NCBI RefSeq assembly: GCF_038502225.1 | Contig: NC_091298.1 | Span: forward strand, 36,081,844-36,145,843 | DNA length: 64,000 bases | Direction: 5' to 3' | From: Cherax quadricarinatus | Lineage: Eukaryota; Arthropoda; Malacostraca; Decapoda; Parastacidae | Shown here: positions 23,779 through 32,013 of the stretch, piece after piece | Numbering within the stretch: the first letter of the stretch is position 1 | Layout of the letters: each line of letters opens with the position of its first letter | The notes under the pieces: generated by a model | What the model was told of the DNA's origin: nothing | Seen by the model: the letters and a program-made list of their open reading frames with translations, nothing else | Databases searched by the model: none | Program-made: the position numbers and the translations under genes

Positions 23779-25154
23779 GGAAACATAAACACATATGCAG
23801 TTTAATGTGATCCTTTATTGACAACGTTTCGTCCACACAGTGGGCTTTTTCAAGTCACAAACAGATCTACCTGGGATGGAAGGTACAGGAGTATTTATAG
23901 TCAGGTTCAGAATGTTGAGGTCAGGTGGAGAATGCTGCATCTGATGATCCACTGGGTGGGGTTATAGAGTCTTGGGTAGCTTGGCAGGGGTATTGGACAA
24001 GTTGTGAGTAGACCTTCTGCAGTGTTCTATGTTCTTATGTGGGATAGCGATGGAGAAGTTTCTTGGCAAGTGGTTCAGCTATGTTATAGAAGCCATTGTC
24101 CTGGTTGAAATTGTTGGTTATAGAGATAAGCGATGATTCCAGGATTCTTCGGTATTGAGTATTGTCTTCTGTGGCGATAAGTCTTGAGTTTCTGTAGTTA
24201 ATTAAATGGTTGTGTGAATTGCGATGTTGTACACAGGCATTCCTTGTATCGTCAGTCCTGCTTGCGTGTTGGTGTTCTGAAATGCGTGTTTGGAGGTCTC
24301 TTGATGTTTCGCCCACGTATAATTTGTTGCAGTCATTACAAGGGATTATGTATACCCCTGCAGAGGATGGAAGCTTGTCCTGTCTACTACTGGTGATGTC
24401 CTTGATGATCGTGGTTGTGGAGGTAGATACTTGGAATGATGTATTGGAAAAGATGTTGGAAACATGTTTGACAATGGAGTTGGTGGGGAGGACTATGTAT
24501 CTCTTCTCGGCAGTGTCTTCTCTTGGTGTGTTAAAAATGTTTAATGCCCGCCGTCTGCAGTCTCTGATGAAGTGACGAGGATAGTGGAGTTTAGGAAATA
24601 CTTGTTCAATTATAGTGCATTCTTCCTCAAGGAACTCATTGCTGCAGATTCTGAGTGCGCGCAGGAAGAAGCCTATAATTACACCACGTTTAGTTTTGGT
24701 GTCGTGGTGAGAGTAGAAGTGGAGAAGATCGTTTTGGTTGGTTGGTTTTCGATAGACTTTAAAACGAAGTTCATGGTCAGTTTTGCAGAGAAGAACATCA
24801 AGGAAAGGAAGAGTGTTGTTGACTTCTTCTTCAAGTGTGAACTGGATTGAGGGCTCGACCTGGTTGAGCTTGTCTTGGAGAGCTTGAGCGTTGAAGCGCC
24901 TGGGAGTTATGAGGAGAATGTCGTCAACATAACGGAGCCAGGTGACAGTCGAAGGAATAATGATGGAGAAACGCTCGGCTTCCAGATGTTCCATGTATAA
25001 GTTCGCCAGGGCGGCACTGAGTGCCGAGCCCATGGGTAGATCTGTTTGTGACTTGAAAAAGCCCACTGTGTGGGCGAAACGTCAATAAAGGATCACATTA
25101 AACTGCATATGTGTTTATGTTTCCATAGTGTCGGTATTTTATACCATTTATTTT
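23779..25154 (-). mobile_element. 5'-truncated Penelope-like element with inverted terminal pLTR copies
   Basis: The insertion carries, on the minus strand, the C-terminal part of a Penelope-type reverse transcriptase and a GIY-YIG nuclease. The first about 100 bp (23779-23880) are the near-exact reverse complement of the last about 100 bp (25040-25139). Terminal repeats in opposite orientation are typical of Penelope-like elements. Each end holds a degenerate hammerhead-like hairpin, gcccac/gtgggc followed by gaaacgt. A TATA-like ctataaata lies on the minus strand at 23892-23900. Confidence 0.9.
24035..25066 (-). CDS. Penelope-like RT (C-terminal part) plus GIY-YIG endonuclease, 343 aa, 5'-truncated
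   Basis: The frame is open but lacks the N-terminal half of the reverse transcriptase. The visible Met is internal to the family protein. The catalytic box RYVDDILL has YVDD at residues 46-49, preceded by the conserved DLPMGSALS. From residue 237 a GIY-YIG nuclease is present: GVYI at 237-240 and LYVGET at 249-254. An intervening CX2C (C243, C246) with histidines at 265/267 forms the zinc-binding insert known from Penelope-type nucleases. The enzyme would nick DNA and prime reverse transcription, but this copy is truncated and is an insertion in the integrase of the older gypsy element. It has no internal stop. Confidence 0.92.
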   Translation of the reverse strand: MGFFKSQTDLPMGSALSAALANLYMEHLEAERFSIIIPSTVTWLRYVDDILLITPRRFNAQALQDKLNQVEPSIQFTLEEEVNNTLPFLDVLLCKTDHELRFKVYRKPTNQNDLLHFYSHHDTKTKRGVIIGFFLRALRICSNEFLEEECTIIEQVFPKLHYPRHFIRDCRRRALNIFNTPREDTAEKRYIVLPTNSIVKHVSNIFSNTSFQVSTSTTTIIKDITSSRQDKLPSSAGVYIIPCNDCNKLYVGETSRDLQTRISEHQHASRTDDTRNACVQHRNSHNHLINYRNSRLIATEDNTQYRRILESSLISITNNFNQDNGFYNIAEPLAKKLLHRYPT

Positions 25155-25167
25155 CAGTGAAGTTAGT

Positions 25168-26549
25168 ACCTTGATCACTTTGAATAGATTTAGGAATGCG
25201 AAAACAAGAAATAAATCTGGTTAAAGCCTTGAGAATAGCTCTAGTATTAATACTGCGCATGGGAATTGCTTCAGGGTATCTAGTTATTCTATCCATAATG
25301 GTAAATAAATACTGATTTCCAGACTTTGACCTAGGTAGTGGACCTACACAGTCTATGATTAATTCTGCAAAAGGTTCTCCATCAGCCGGTATAGGTTTCC
25401 CTACTTGCTGACATTCTCGACAACACCGGATATGATTCTTCACATCCTGCTTTAATTTTGGACAATACAGTTCTTTTGTGATTCTATATAATGTTTTAGT
25501 AATTCCTAAGTGACCTCCTAATGAAGTATTAAGAGCTATATTCAATATCTGAGGCCTAAACTTTGTTGGAACTACTAACCTGTCTGACAGTTGCCGGCCC
25601 TCTATCTCCTTACCAGTCTCAGTGCAGATCAAATAGTCGTTTTTAAGTTTATACTTGACCGGATGATCCGAAAAGGATTTACCCATGGCTACCTGAAAAG
25701 CGAAATTCAAAGACGGGTCCTTTCGTTGTTCCTCCCGGAAGGACAGTCCCTCGGGCATGGAAACATATCTGGCAATCCTGCAACCCTGGAAATGGAAGGC
25801 TTGATCTGGGTCTGTTCACTTAATTTATGAGGCCCTGGCCAGTTTTCCTCGTAAAACAAATTGGCTATTCCGAGATCGGAGTCGTCCAAAGATAGGTCAG
25901 CATTCTCGCCAGACAACCCTTGAAATGTTGCCCGAGTTATGGCCAACACCGGAGAAGAATTAATCATTATGGGTTCAGGACATACACTATCAGTGGTAAT
26001 GTTATTACCCAGTAATAACATGGCATCTTTCATTGGGAATCCCTCGGATACACCCACAGTCAAGTGTCCAGTGTAATATTTGCACTGTACATAAATTTTA
26101 TGCAATGGGATAGAATATATAGCTCCTCCAAATGCTTCAAACAAAACAGAGGAATTTAAGGAGGTGTTCTTTGAAAGGGGTAATATTCCCTCTCTTATAA
26201 TGAGCAATATGCTCCAGTATCACTAAAGGTTTTGACTTCAGTTGTTTTAGAGTTTTCCTGAAGGGAAATAAGACTCTGACAGTAATAAGGGGCCATCCCT
26301 TTCTCTACTTCTTTCAGGGACTTGTTACTAGGGATATTAGAGATTTTCCCAATGGGTTGGGGTTTGTGGGGGCAGTTGGGACGGATGTGACCTACTTTGT
26401 TACAGAGGAAGCAGACGACAGGCTTGCCCTTTACTCCCTGCTGACGTTGCAACTGGTGTCTCTGGATACTGTTGTCGAGTTACACCATGTTGAGTGGTTT
26501 GTCTCTCACCAGGTGGATCATAAGTTGAAAAGCGTGGCTCACCAGGTGA
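25168..26549 (-). pseudogene. N-terminal integrase, protease and Gag knuckle part of broken gypsy polyprotein
   Basis: Continuation of the older element after the Penelope insertion. Integrase (25168-25758) keeps the HHCC finger and the SDQGTNF box. The protease region (about 25707-26207) is one frame off, with the DTG triplet in the next fragment. The Gag knuckle CFLCNKVGHIRPNC sits in 26195-26452. Frameshifts separate these parts. The sequence is cut at 26549-26561 by the next insertion and resumes at 27595. Confidence 0.85.
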
Positions 26550-26583
26550 TTAGTTGGCTGAAGATTGAGACACTGGGAATCTT

Positions 26584-26628
26584 TATTCAGGAAACGTTTC
26601 GTCACACAGTGGATTCATCAGTCCAATA
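26584..26628 (-). ncRNA. Hammerhead-like motif, inverted degenerate copy
   Basis: Reverse complement of the 27092-27136 motif with the core ctgatga, but stem II has a mismatch (TCCAC against GTGAC). Probably inactive. Confidence 0.4.
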
Positions 26629-26830
26629 CAAAGTAGAAAGGCGTAAGGAGAGGAGGAGTTTGAGGTAATCAGTCCCTCAGCCTGGAGTCGATGTGTTCAG
26701 TCCATCAATCTTGTAGAATGTACAGCATAGGGCCGAAGACTTGTTCAACCTTTGGACGAAGACCTACTTCGACTAGTGGATGGTACCACTATGACCCCAC
26801 CTCCTCCTGCTTCACCTCACCTCACTACAG

Positions 26831-26840
26831 TATATAAGCC
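26831..26840 (+). promoter_or_regulatory. TATA-like box, unit 1
   Basis: tatataagcc; the same word recurs in unit 2 at 27348-27357, about 130 bp upstream of its hammerhead-like motif. Function is inferred. Confidence 0.45.
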
Positions 26841-26864
26841 ACGTCTACGGCCCCATGCTGTACA

Positions 26865-27005
26865 TCAGAGCTTATTTCTTGGGTAGCATTGAAAATTGGG
26901 TTGGGCAAATGTTTTGTTAGTGCGATGAATTGTAAAGGACCTGCCTAGTATGGGCCAACAGGCCTGCTGCAGTGTTCCTCCTTTCTTATGTTCTTATGTT
27001 CTTAT
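26865..27005 (+). mobile_element. LINE 3'-end fragment (same family as 39809-42100)
   Basis: It contains the words ggcctgctgcagtgttcc and the terminal repeat cttatgttcttatgttctta. Both match the 3' end of the minus-strand LINE at 39809-39960 and the plus-strand fragment ending at 39668. It is inserted in the first tandem hammerhead unit. Confidence 0.85.
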
Positions 27006-27091
27006 TCTACAAGACTGATGGACTGAACACATCGACTCCAGGCTGAGGGACTGATTACCTTAAACTCCTCTCCTTACGCCTTTCTACTTTG

Positions 27092-27136
27092 TATTGGACT
27101 GATGAAGCCACTGTGTGGCGAAACGTTTCCTGAATA
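27092..27136 (+). ncRNA. Hammerhead-ribozyme-like motif, unit 1
   Basis: Core ctgatga at 27099-27105. Stem II is GCCAC with GTGGC; then GAA and the self-complementary ACGT (27123-27126), with T27127 before the predicted cleavage point. Stem I can form between TATTGGA (27092-27098) and TCC..AATA (27128-27136), with a two-base bulge. One extra A lies between the core and stem II compared with the canonical motif. Best-preserved copy in the window. Confidence 0.65.
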
Positions 27137-27471
27137 AAGATTCCCATATGTTGCATAAGTGTCTCAATCTTCAACTTGCCGGTTTTTCAAAACCATTCAT
27201 CACAACTGTCAGACACTGCAGCATCATGGGATCTTGTTACAAAAAATTCTTCTACACTTGTTCAACCTTTGGACGAAGACCTACTTCGACTAGTGGATGG
27301 TACCACTGTGACCCCACCTCCTCCTGCTTCACCTCACCTCACTACAGTATATAAGCCACGTCAACGGCCCTATGCTGTACATTCTACAAGATTGATGGAC
27401 TGAACACATCGACTCCAGGCTGAGGGACTGATTACCTCAAACTCCTCCTCTCCTTACGCCTTTCTACTTTG

Positions 27472-27516
27472 TATTGGACTGATGAAACCACTGTGTGGCG
27501 AAACGTTTCCTGAATA
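27472..27516 (+). ncRNA. Hammerhead-ribozyme-like motif, unit 2
   Basis: Core ctgatga at 27479-27485, stem II CCAC/GTGG, GAA-ACGT-T, and the same stem I as unit 1. Predicted cleavage after T27507, exactly 380 bp downstream of that in unit 1. A change at the base of stem II shortens it by one pair. Confidence 0.6.
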
Positions 27517-27594
27517 AATTCCCATATATTGCATAAGTGTCTCAATCTTCAACTTGTCGCTTTTTCAAAACCATTCATCACGACTTAGTTGGCT

Positions 27595-27732
27595 GACGTA
27601 GACGTTCTCCCTCTGGCTGACACTTCATCCTCCAGGTTGACGATCTCTGCTCATGCCAGGCTGTTGAAAAGAGAGATGGGACAGCTCGGACAAGGAGCGG
27701 TTCGTTTCAAAGGTATCAGCTAACCTGGCTGC
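27595..27732 (-). pseudogene. Gag fragment of the older gypsy-type element
   Basis: About 138 bp matching 13469-13616 of the intact copy (Gag region between the conserved Gag core and the knuckle). The next about 880 bp of the intact gag (to about 14494) are absent: the LINE begins here and the element resumes only in its 5' untranslated region at about 32936. Confidence 0.85.
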
Positions 27733-27772
27733 TGGAGGTTACCTGGAGGTTACCTGGAGGTTATTCCGGGGA

Positions 27773-30700
27773 TCAACGCCCCCGCGGCCCGGTCCACGAC
27801 CAGGCCTCCCGATGGATCAGGGCCTGATCAACTAGGCTGTTACTGCTGGCCGCACGCAGTCCGACGTACGAGCCACAGCCCGGCTGATCCGGCACCGACT
27901 TTAGGTATCTGTCCAGCTCTCTCTTGAAGGCAGCCAGGGGTTTATTGGCAATTCCCCTAATGCTTGATGGGAGGCTGTTGAACAGTTTTGGGCCCCGGAC
28001 ACTTATGGTGTTTTCTCTTAGTGTACCAATGGCGCCCCTACTTTTTATTGGCGGCATTTTGCATCGCCTGCCCAGTCTTTTACTTTCGTAGGGAGTGATT
28101 TCTGTGTGCAGATTTGGGACCATTCCTTCCAAGATTTTCCAAGTGTAGATTATGATATATCTCTCCCTCCTGCGTTCCAACGAGTACAAGTCAAGTGCTT
28201 CCAAGCGTTCCCAGTAGTTAAGGTGCTTGACAGAACTTATACGTGCAGTAAAGGATCTCTGTACACTCTCTAGATCTGCGATTTCACCTGCTTTGTATGG
28301 AGATGTTAATGTACAGCAGTATTCCAGCCTAGAGAGAACAAGTGATTTGAAAAGGATCATCATGGGCTTGGCATCTCTCGTTTTGAAAGTTCTCATTATC
28401 CATCCTATCATTTTCTTTGCACGTGCGATCGTGGCACTGTTGTGATCCTTGAAAGTGAGATCCTCAGACATTACTACTCCCAGGTCCCATACATTATTTT
28501 TCCGCTCTATTGTATGGCCGGAGTCAGTAGTATACTCTGTTCTAGTTATTATCTCCTCCAGTTTTCCATAACGGAGTAGTTGGAATTTGTCCTCATTGAA
28601 CATCATATTGTTTACCGTTGCCCACTGGAAAACTTTGTTTATATCTTCTTGGAGGTTAACCGCGTCCTCAGCAGATGACAGCCTCATGCAGATCCTAGTA
28701 TCATCCGCAAAGGATGATACGGTGCTGTGGTGTATATCTCTGTTTATGTCTGATATGAGGATAAGGAATAAGATGGGGGCGAGTACTGTGCCTTGTGGAA
28801 CAGAGCTCTTCACTATGGCAGCCTCCGATTTAACTCTGTTGACCACTACTCTTTGTGTTCGATTTGTTAGGAAGTTGAAGATCCATCTCCCCACTTTCCC
28901 AGTTATTCCTTTAGCACGTATTTTATGGGCTATTACGCCATGATCGCATTTGTCAAATGCTTTTGCAAAGTCTGTGTATATTACATCTGCATTCTGATTT
29001 TCTTCCAGTGCATCCAAGGCCATGTCATAGTGATCCAGTAGTTGTGAGAGGCAGGAGCGACCTGCCCTGAACCCATGTTGCCCTGGATTGTGCAGATTTT
29101 GGGAATCCAGGTGATTTGCAATCCTGCTTCTTAGCACTCTTTCAAAGATTTTTATGATGTGGGATGTCAGAGCTATTGGTCTATAGTTCTTAGCTAATGC
29201 TTTGCTGCCACCTTTATGGAGTGGGGCTATATCCGTTGTTTTAAGTGACTGTGGAATTTCACCCATGTCCAAGCTCCTCCTCCATAGTGTACTTAGGGCA
29301 CGCGAGAGGGGTTTCTTGCAGTTCTTAATGAAAACAGAGTTCCACGAGTCTGGGCCCGGGGCTGAGTGCATAGGCATGTTGTCAATGGCTTTTTCGAAAT
29401 CTATCGGAGTTAGGGTAATGTCGGAAATCTGGCATACATTTATGGAGTTTTGAGGCTCATTCATGAAGAAATCATTTGGGTCGTCGATCCTCAGACCGAT
29501 TAGTGGTTCACTAAACACAGAGTCGTACTGGGATTTCAATATTTCACTCATTTCCTTGTTGTCGTCTGTGTAAGTCCCATCCTGTCTGAGTAAGGGCCCG
29601 ATACTAGATGTGGTATTTGCCTTGTTTTTGGCATATGAAAAGAAATATTTTGAATTTCTTTCAATTTCACTAATAGCTTTAAGCTCCTCCTGCCTCTCCT
29701 GGTTCCTGTAAGAGTCATTTAGCTTAAGTTCGATAGTTTCCACTTCCCTGGTCAGCGCCTCCCTTCGTGTATCAGATATTCTAGCACTCCTGAGGAGCTC
29801 AGTGACTCTTCGTCGTCTTCTGTAGAGGGAGCGTCTTTTTCTCTCCAGTTTACTCCTGCTCTTCTTCTTTCTTAGGGGAATATGCCTAGAACATGCTTCG
29901 GCTACCAGGAAGTTGATCCTTTCAAGGCACTGGTTTGGGTCCATGTCATTTAAGACATCTTCCCAACATGTTTCGTTTAGGACATGGTTTACCTGGTCCC
30001 AGTTGATGTTCTTGTTGTTGAAATTGTATTTTGTGAAGACACCTTCACAGGTACATGCATTCTGTTGTTCAGGACCCCTATGCATGTACGTCTGGACTTC
30101 GATTAGATTGTGATCGGAATTAGTTGTTTTTGATATTCTTATGTCTCTTATCAGGTCCTCATTATTTGTGAAGATAAGGTCAAGTGTGTTTTCTAGTCTT
30201 GTTGGCTCCACTATCTGCTGGCTTAAGGTGTGTTTTTCGCAGAGACTTAGTAGCTCATGTGTGTGTGACCTTTCATCTGCGCTACCTCCGGGGATTGTTT
30301 CAGCTATAACATTATTTGCTACATTCTTCCATTTTGTATGCCTTAGGTTGAAATCACCAAGCAGTAAGATGTTTGGGGATGGAGCTGGAAGGTTTTCCAA
30401 ACAGTAATCGATTTTCAGTAGCTGTTCCTTGAACTGTTGGGAGGTTGCATCTGGTGGCTTGTATACAACCACAATGACTAGGTTTTGGTTCTCGATCTTT
30501 ATTGATAGAACTTCAACTACCTCATTTGTGGTGTTCAGCAACTCCGTGCAGATAAGGGACTCTTTGACATACAGGCCAACCCCCCCTTGTTGCCTGTTTT
30601 TTCTGTCGCATCTAAAAAGGTTGTAACCACTTATCCATATTTCACTGTCAAAGTGATCTTTTGTGTGAGTCTCTGTGAAGGCTGCAAACATTGCATTAGA

Positions 30701-30925
30701 CTCCACTAGAAGTCCACTGATAAAAGGTATTTTGTTGTTGGTGGATGGCTTAAGGCCCTGTATATTAGCAAATATGAACGAGGTTGTATTCTGTGTTTGT
30801 TGGGGGGATTTTGTTATTGGCATCAGTAGTTGTAATAATTCTGGAGGGCCATGGGTGGCCACTGGCTGCGCCTCCAGTCCAACAAGGCTCCAAGGTGGTG
30901 GACTATTTTTGTTATTTCCTTCCAT
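27773..30925 (-). CDS. LINE ORF2: AP-type endonuclease and reverse transcriptase, 1050 aa
   Basis: The protein nicks target DNA and copies LINE RNA by target-primed reverse transcription. An apurinic-type endonuclease occupies about residues 45-280. Its boxes are ANIQGL, TETHTKD, GGVGLYV, GDFNLRHTKW (near 190) and SDHN. The reverse transcriptase covers about 510-800, with PGPDSWN, NYRPIALTS, HGFRAGRS, TDFAKAFD, SVPQGTVLAP and the catalytic FADD at about 739-742. A C-terminal region rich in Arg/Tyr follows, as in CR1/jockey relatives. The frame is uninterrupted and about the usual length for ORF2. It overlaps the end of ORF1 by 103 bp in another frame, and an internal Met may be the true start. 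Clade assignment below LINE level is tentative. Confidence 0.93.
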   Translation of the reverse strand: MEGNNKNSPPPWSLVGLEAQPVATHGPPELLQLLMPITKSPQQTQNTTSFIFANIQGLKPSTNNKIPFISGLLVESNAMFAAFTETHTKDHFDSEIWISGYNLFRCDRKNRQQGGVGLYVKESLICTELLNTTNEVVEVLSIKIENQNLVIVVVYKPPDATSQQFKEQLLKIDYCLENLPAPSPNILLLGDFNLRHTKWKNVANNVIAETIPGGSADERSHTHELLSLCEKHTLSQQIVEPTRLENTLDLIFTNNEDLIRDIRISKTTNSDHNLIEVQTYMHRGPEQQNACTCEGVFTKYNFNNKNINWDQVNHVLNETCWEDVLNDMDPNQCLERINFLVAEACSRHIPLRKKKSRSKLERKRRSLYRRRRRVTELLRSARISDTRREALTREVETIELKLNDSYRNQERQEELKAISEIERNSKYFFSYAKNKANTTSSIGPLLRQDGTYTDDNKEMSEILKSQYDSVFSEPLIGLRIDDPNDFFMNEPQNSINVCQISDITLTPIDFEKAIDNMPMHSAPGPDSWNSVFIKNCKKPLSRALSTLWRRSLDMGEIPQSLKTTDIAPLHKGGSKALAKNYRPIALTSHIIKIFERVLRSRIANHLDSQNLHNPGQHGFRAGRSCLSQLLDHYDMALDALEENQNADVIYTDFAKAFDKCDHGVIAHKIRAKGITGKVGRWIFNFLTNRTQRVVVNRVKSEAAIVKSSVPQGTVLAPILFLILISDINRDIHHSTVSSFADDTRICMRLSSAEDAVNLQEDINKVFQWATVNNMMFNEDKFQLLRYGKLEEIITRTEYTTDSGHTIERKNNVWDLGVVMSEDLTFKDHNSATIARAKKMIGWIMRTFKTRDAKPMMILFKSLVLSRLEYCCTLTSPYKAGEIADLESVQRSFTARISSVKHLNYWERLEALDLYSLERRRERYIIIYTWKILEGMVPNLHTEITPYESKRLGRRCKMPPIKSRGAIGTLRENTISVRGPKLFNSLPSSIRGIANKPLAAFKRELDRYLKSVPDQPGCGSYVGLRAASSNSLVDQALIHREAWSWTGPRGR

Positions 30926-32013
30926 TTTCTTTTTTCGTTTCCTGCCACTAAAAAATCACCTGGAGTTGGGTTGTCGTAGCTACTATTGTTTGTCTTGTGG
31001 GGTCTGTGCCTCCTGGTCCCTTTTAGATGGTATGCAGGGCATTCGATGTTGTAACACTGCTTCTGGAGGACCGAGGAGTGGCACATTTTTGGGTGAAAGA
31101 AAGTACAGGAAGAAGAACGACACACTCCTTTAGACAGGAGGTCGCTACATTTTTTGGGATGGTCAAAGTAGCATGTCCCATTTTTTTCCCCTGTTATTCC
31201 ATGCTTACAGATGCCCCAAGCATAATATTTGCACAAATTCACCTTTGGTTGAGAATTGTTGGGAGGTGTGTTGTCAATTTCTGCAGGTTCTGGGACTGCA
31301 CTATAATCCTCAGTATCCAAGCCAGGGCCACCCCGTCCTGGATTCCATCTACTTTCCCCAGTAGAGGAAGGAGGAGACTCCTCTCCAACATCTGTACTGT
31401 GGGCCACGGTCTTGTGCAATGATGGTTGTATATTTACTGTTTTAGTGGTGGTTTGGGTAGTGTCCCTAGGAGAGTCTGGGCTGGCAGTAGGGCTGGGGGC
31501 TGGGTCTGGGTCAGCACTGGGGCTGGGGGATGGGGCTGGGTCTGGGCCAGCACCAGCACTGAGGGTATTGGTGCTATGCCTGGGGGAGCTTGGGCCAGCA
31601 CCATCACTGTGGGTATTAGTGCTAAGACTGGGGGATGGGTCTGGCTTAGCACCATGTGGGTGACTAGGTAGTTTCGAGTCATCTGTTGTGGTATGGACAT
31701 TCTGCATTTTTTGATACACTATCTCTTGCTCCCATGTTTTATATATGTTTGGTAGACTATCCAAGAGGTCATCCTTGTTTTCTTGATTATTTTTATCATT
31801 TATTACTCTCCTTAGTACCTTTCTGATACCTGCCCAAAGTTCTACATCTTTATTGCACAACCAGAAGCACCTTGCTAGTTCAAGGTCATGTTTTGAGGCT
31901 GTATTTAGTCTAGTACAAGAGATATGGTGTTTGGAAGAGCATAGGTTGCATGTGATTCTGGAATTCCTTCCAAGGATTTTTTTACATGTCCCACAGATAT
32001 GCTGTGCTGACAT
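30823..32013 (-). CDS. LINE ORF1: PHD-like plus three CCCH zinc fingers, 396 aa
   Basis: This is the presumed nucleic-acid-binding partner of ORF2. Residues 7-56 form a cysteine/histidine-rich segment (CGTC, CNLC, HH, CFWLC) resembling the PHD-like finger found in CR1-type ORF1 proteins. Residues about 100-190 are low-complexity, rich in Pro/Ser/Ala. From about residue 258 three fingers of the C-x8-C-..-C-x3-H type follow: CKYYAWGIC..CYFDH, CSDLLSKGVC..CTFFH, CHSSVLQKQC..CPAYH. CCCH fingers usually bind single-stranded RNA, so RNA binding is a fair inference. The C terminus overlaps the ORF2 start. No stop or frameshift is seen. Confidence 0.85.
   Translation of the reverse strand: MSAQHICGTCKKILGRNSRITCNLCSSKHHISCTRLNTASKHDLELARCFWLCNKDVELWAGIRKVLRRVINDKNNQENKDDLLDSLPNIYKTWEQEIVYQKMQNVHTTTDDSKLPSHPHGAKPDPSPSLSTNTHSDGAGPSSPRHSTNTLSAGAGPDPAPSPSPSADPDPAPSPTASPDSPRDTTQTTTKTVNIQPSLHKTVAHSTDVGEESPPSSTGESRWNPGRGGPGLDTEDYSAVPEPAEIDNTPPNNSQPKVNLCKYYAWGICKHGITGEKNGTCYFDHPKKCSDLLSKGVCRSSSCTFFHPKMCHSSVLQKQCYNIECPAYHLKGTRRHRPHKTNNSSYDNPTPGDFLVAGNEKRKWKEITKIVHHLGALLDWRRSQWPPMALQNYYNY

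Larger units (their letters stand above)
23766..25167. repeat. 13-bp target-site duplication of the Penelope-like insertion
   Basis: cagtgaagttagt at 23766-23778 and again at 25155-25167. The intact gypsy copy has this word once at the matching place, so the duplication was made by the insertion. Confidence 0.92.
26562..27594 (+). mobile_element. Tandem hammerhead-bearing Penelope/retrozyme-like insertion without protein frame
   Basis: It starts with an inverted copy of the tail and hammerhead region (26562-26715). Two direct copies of one unit follow, each with a TATA-like box (26831 and 27348) and a hammerhead-like motif (27099 and 27479). The two motifs are 380 bp apart. The first direct copy is interrupted by a LINE 3' fragment of about 141 bp (26865-27005); without it both copies have about the same length. 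There is no reverse transcriptase, so it must have been mobilised in trans. The layout matches animal retrozymes, and the 12-bp duplication matches the Penelope-like element nearby. Confidence 0.8.
26550..27606. repeat. 12-bp target-site duplication of the tandem hammerhead unit
   Basis: ttagttggctga at 26550-26561 and again at 27595-27606. The intact gypsy copy has a single related word in the matching Gag region (13462-13474). Confidence 0.88.

Noticed and set aside
28227..30626. Plus-strand frames over the LINE ORF2
   Set aside because: Shadows of the minus-strand reading frame with its conserved RT and endonuclease boxes.
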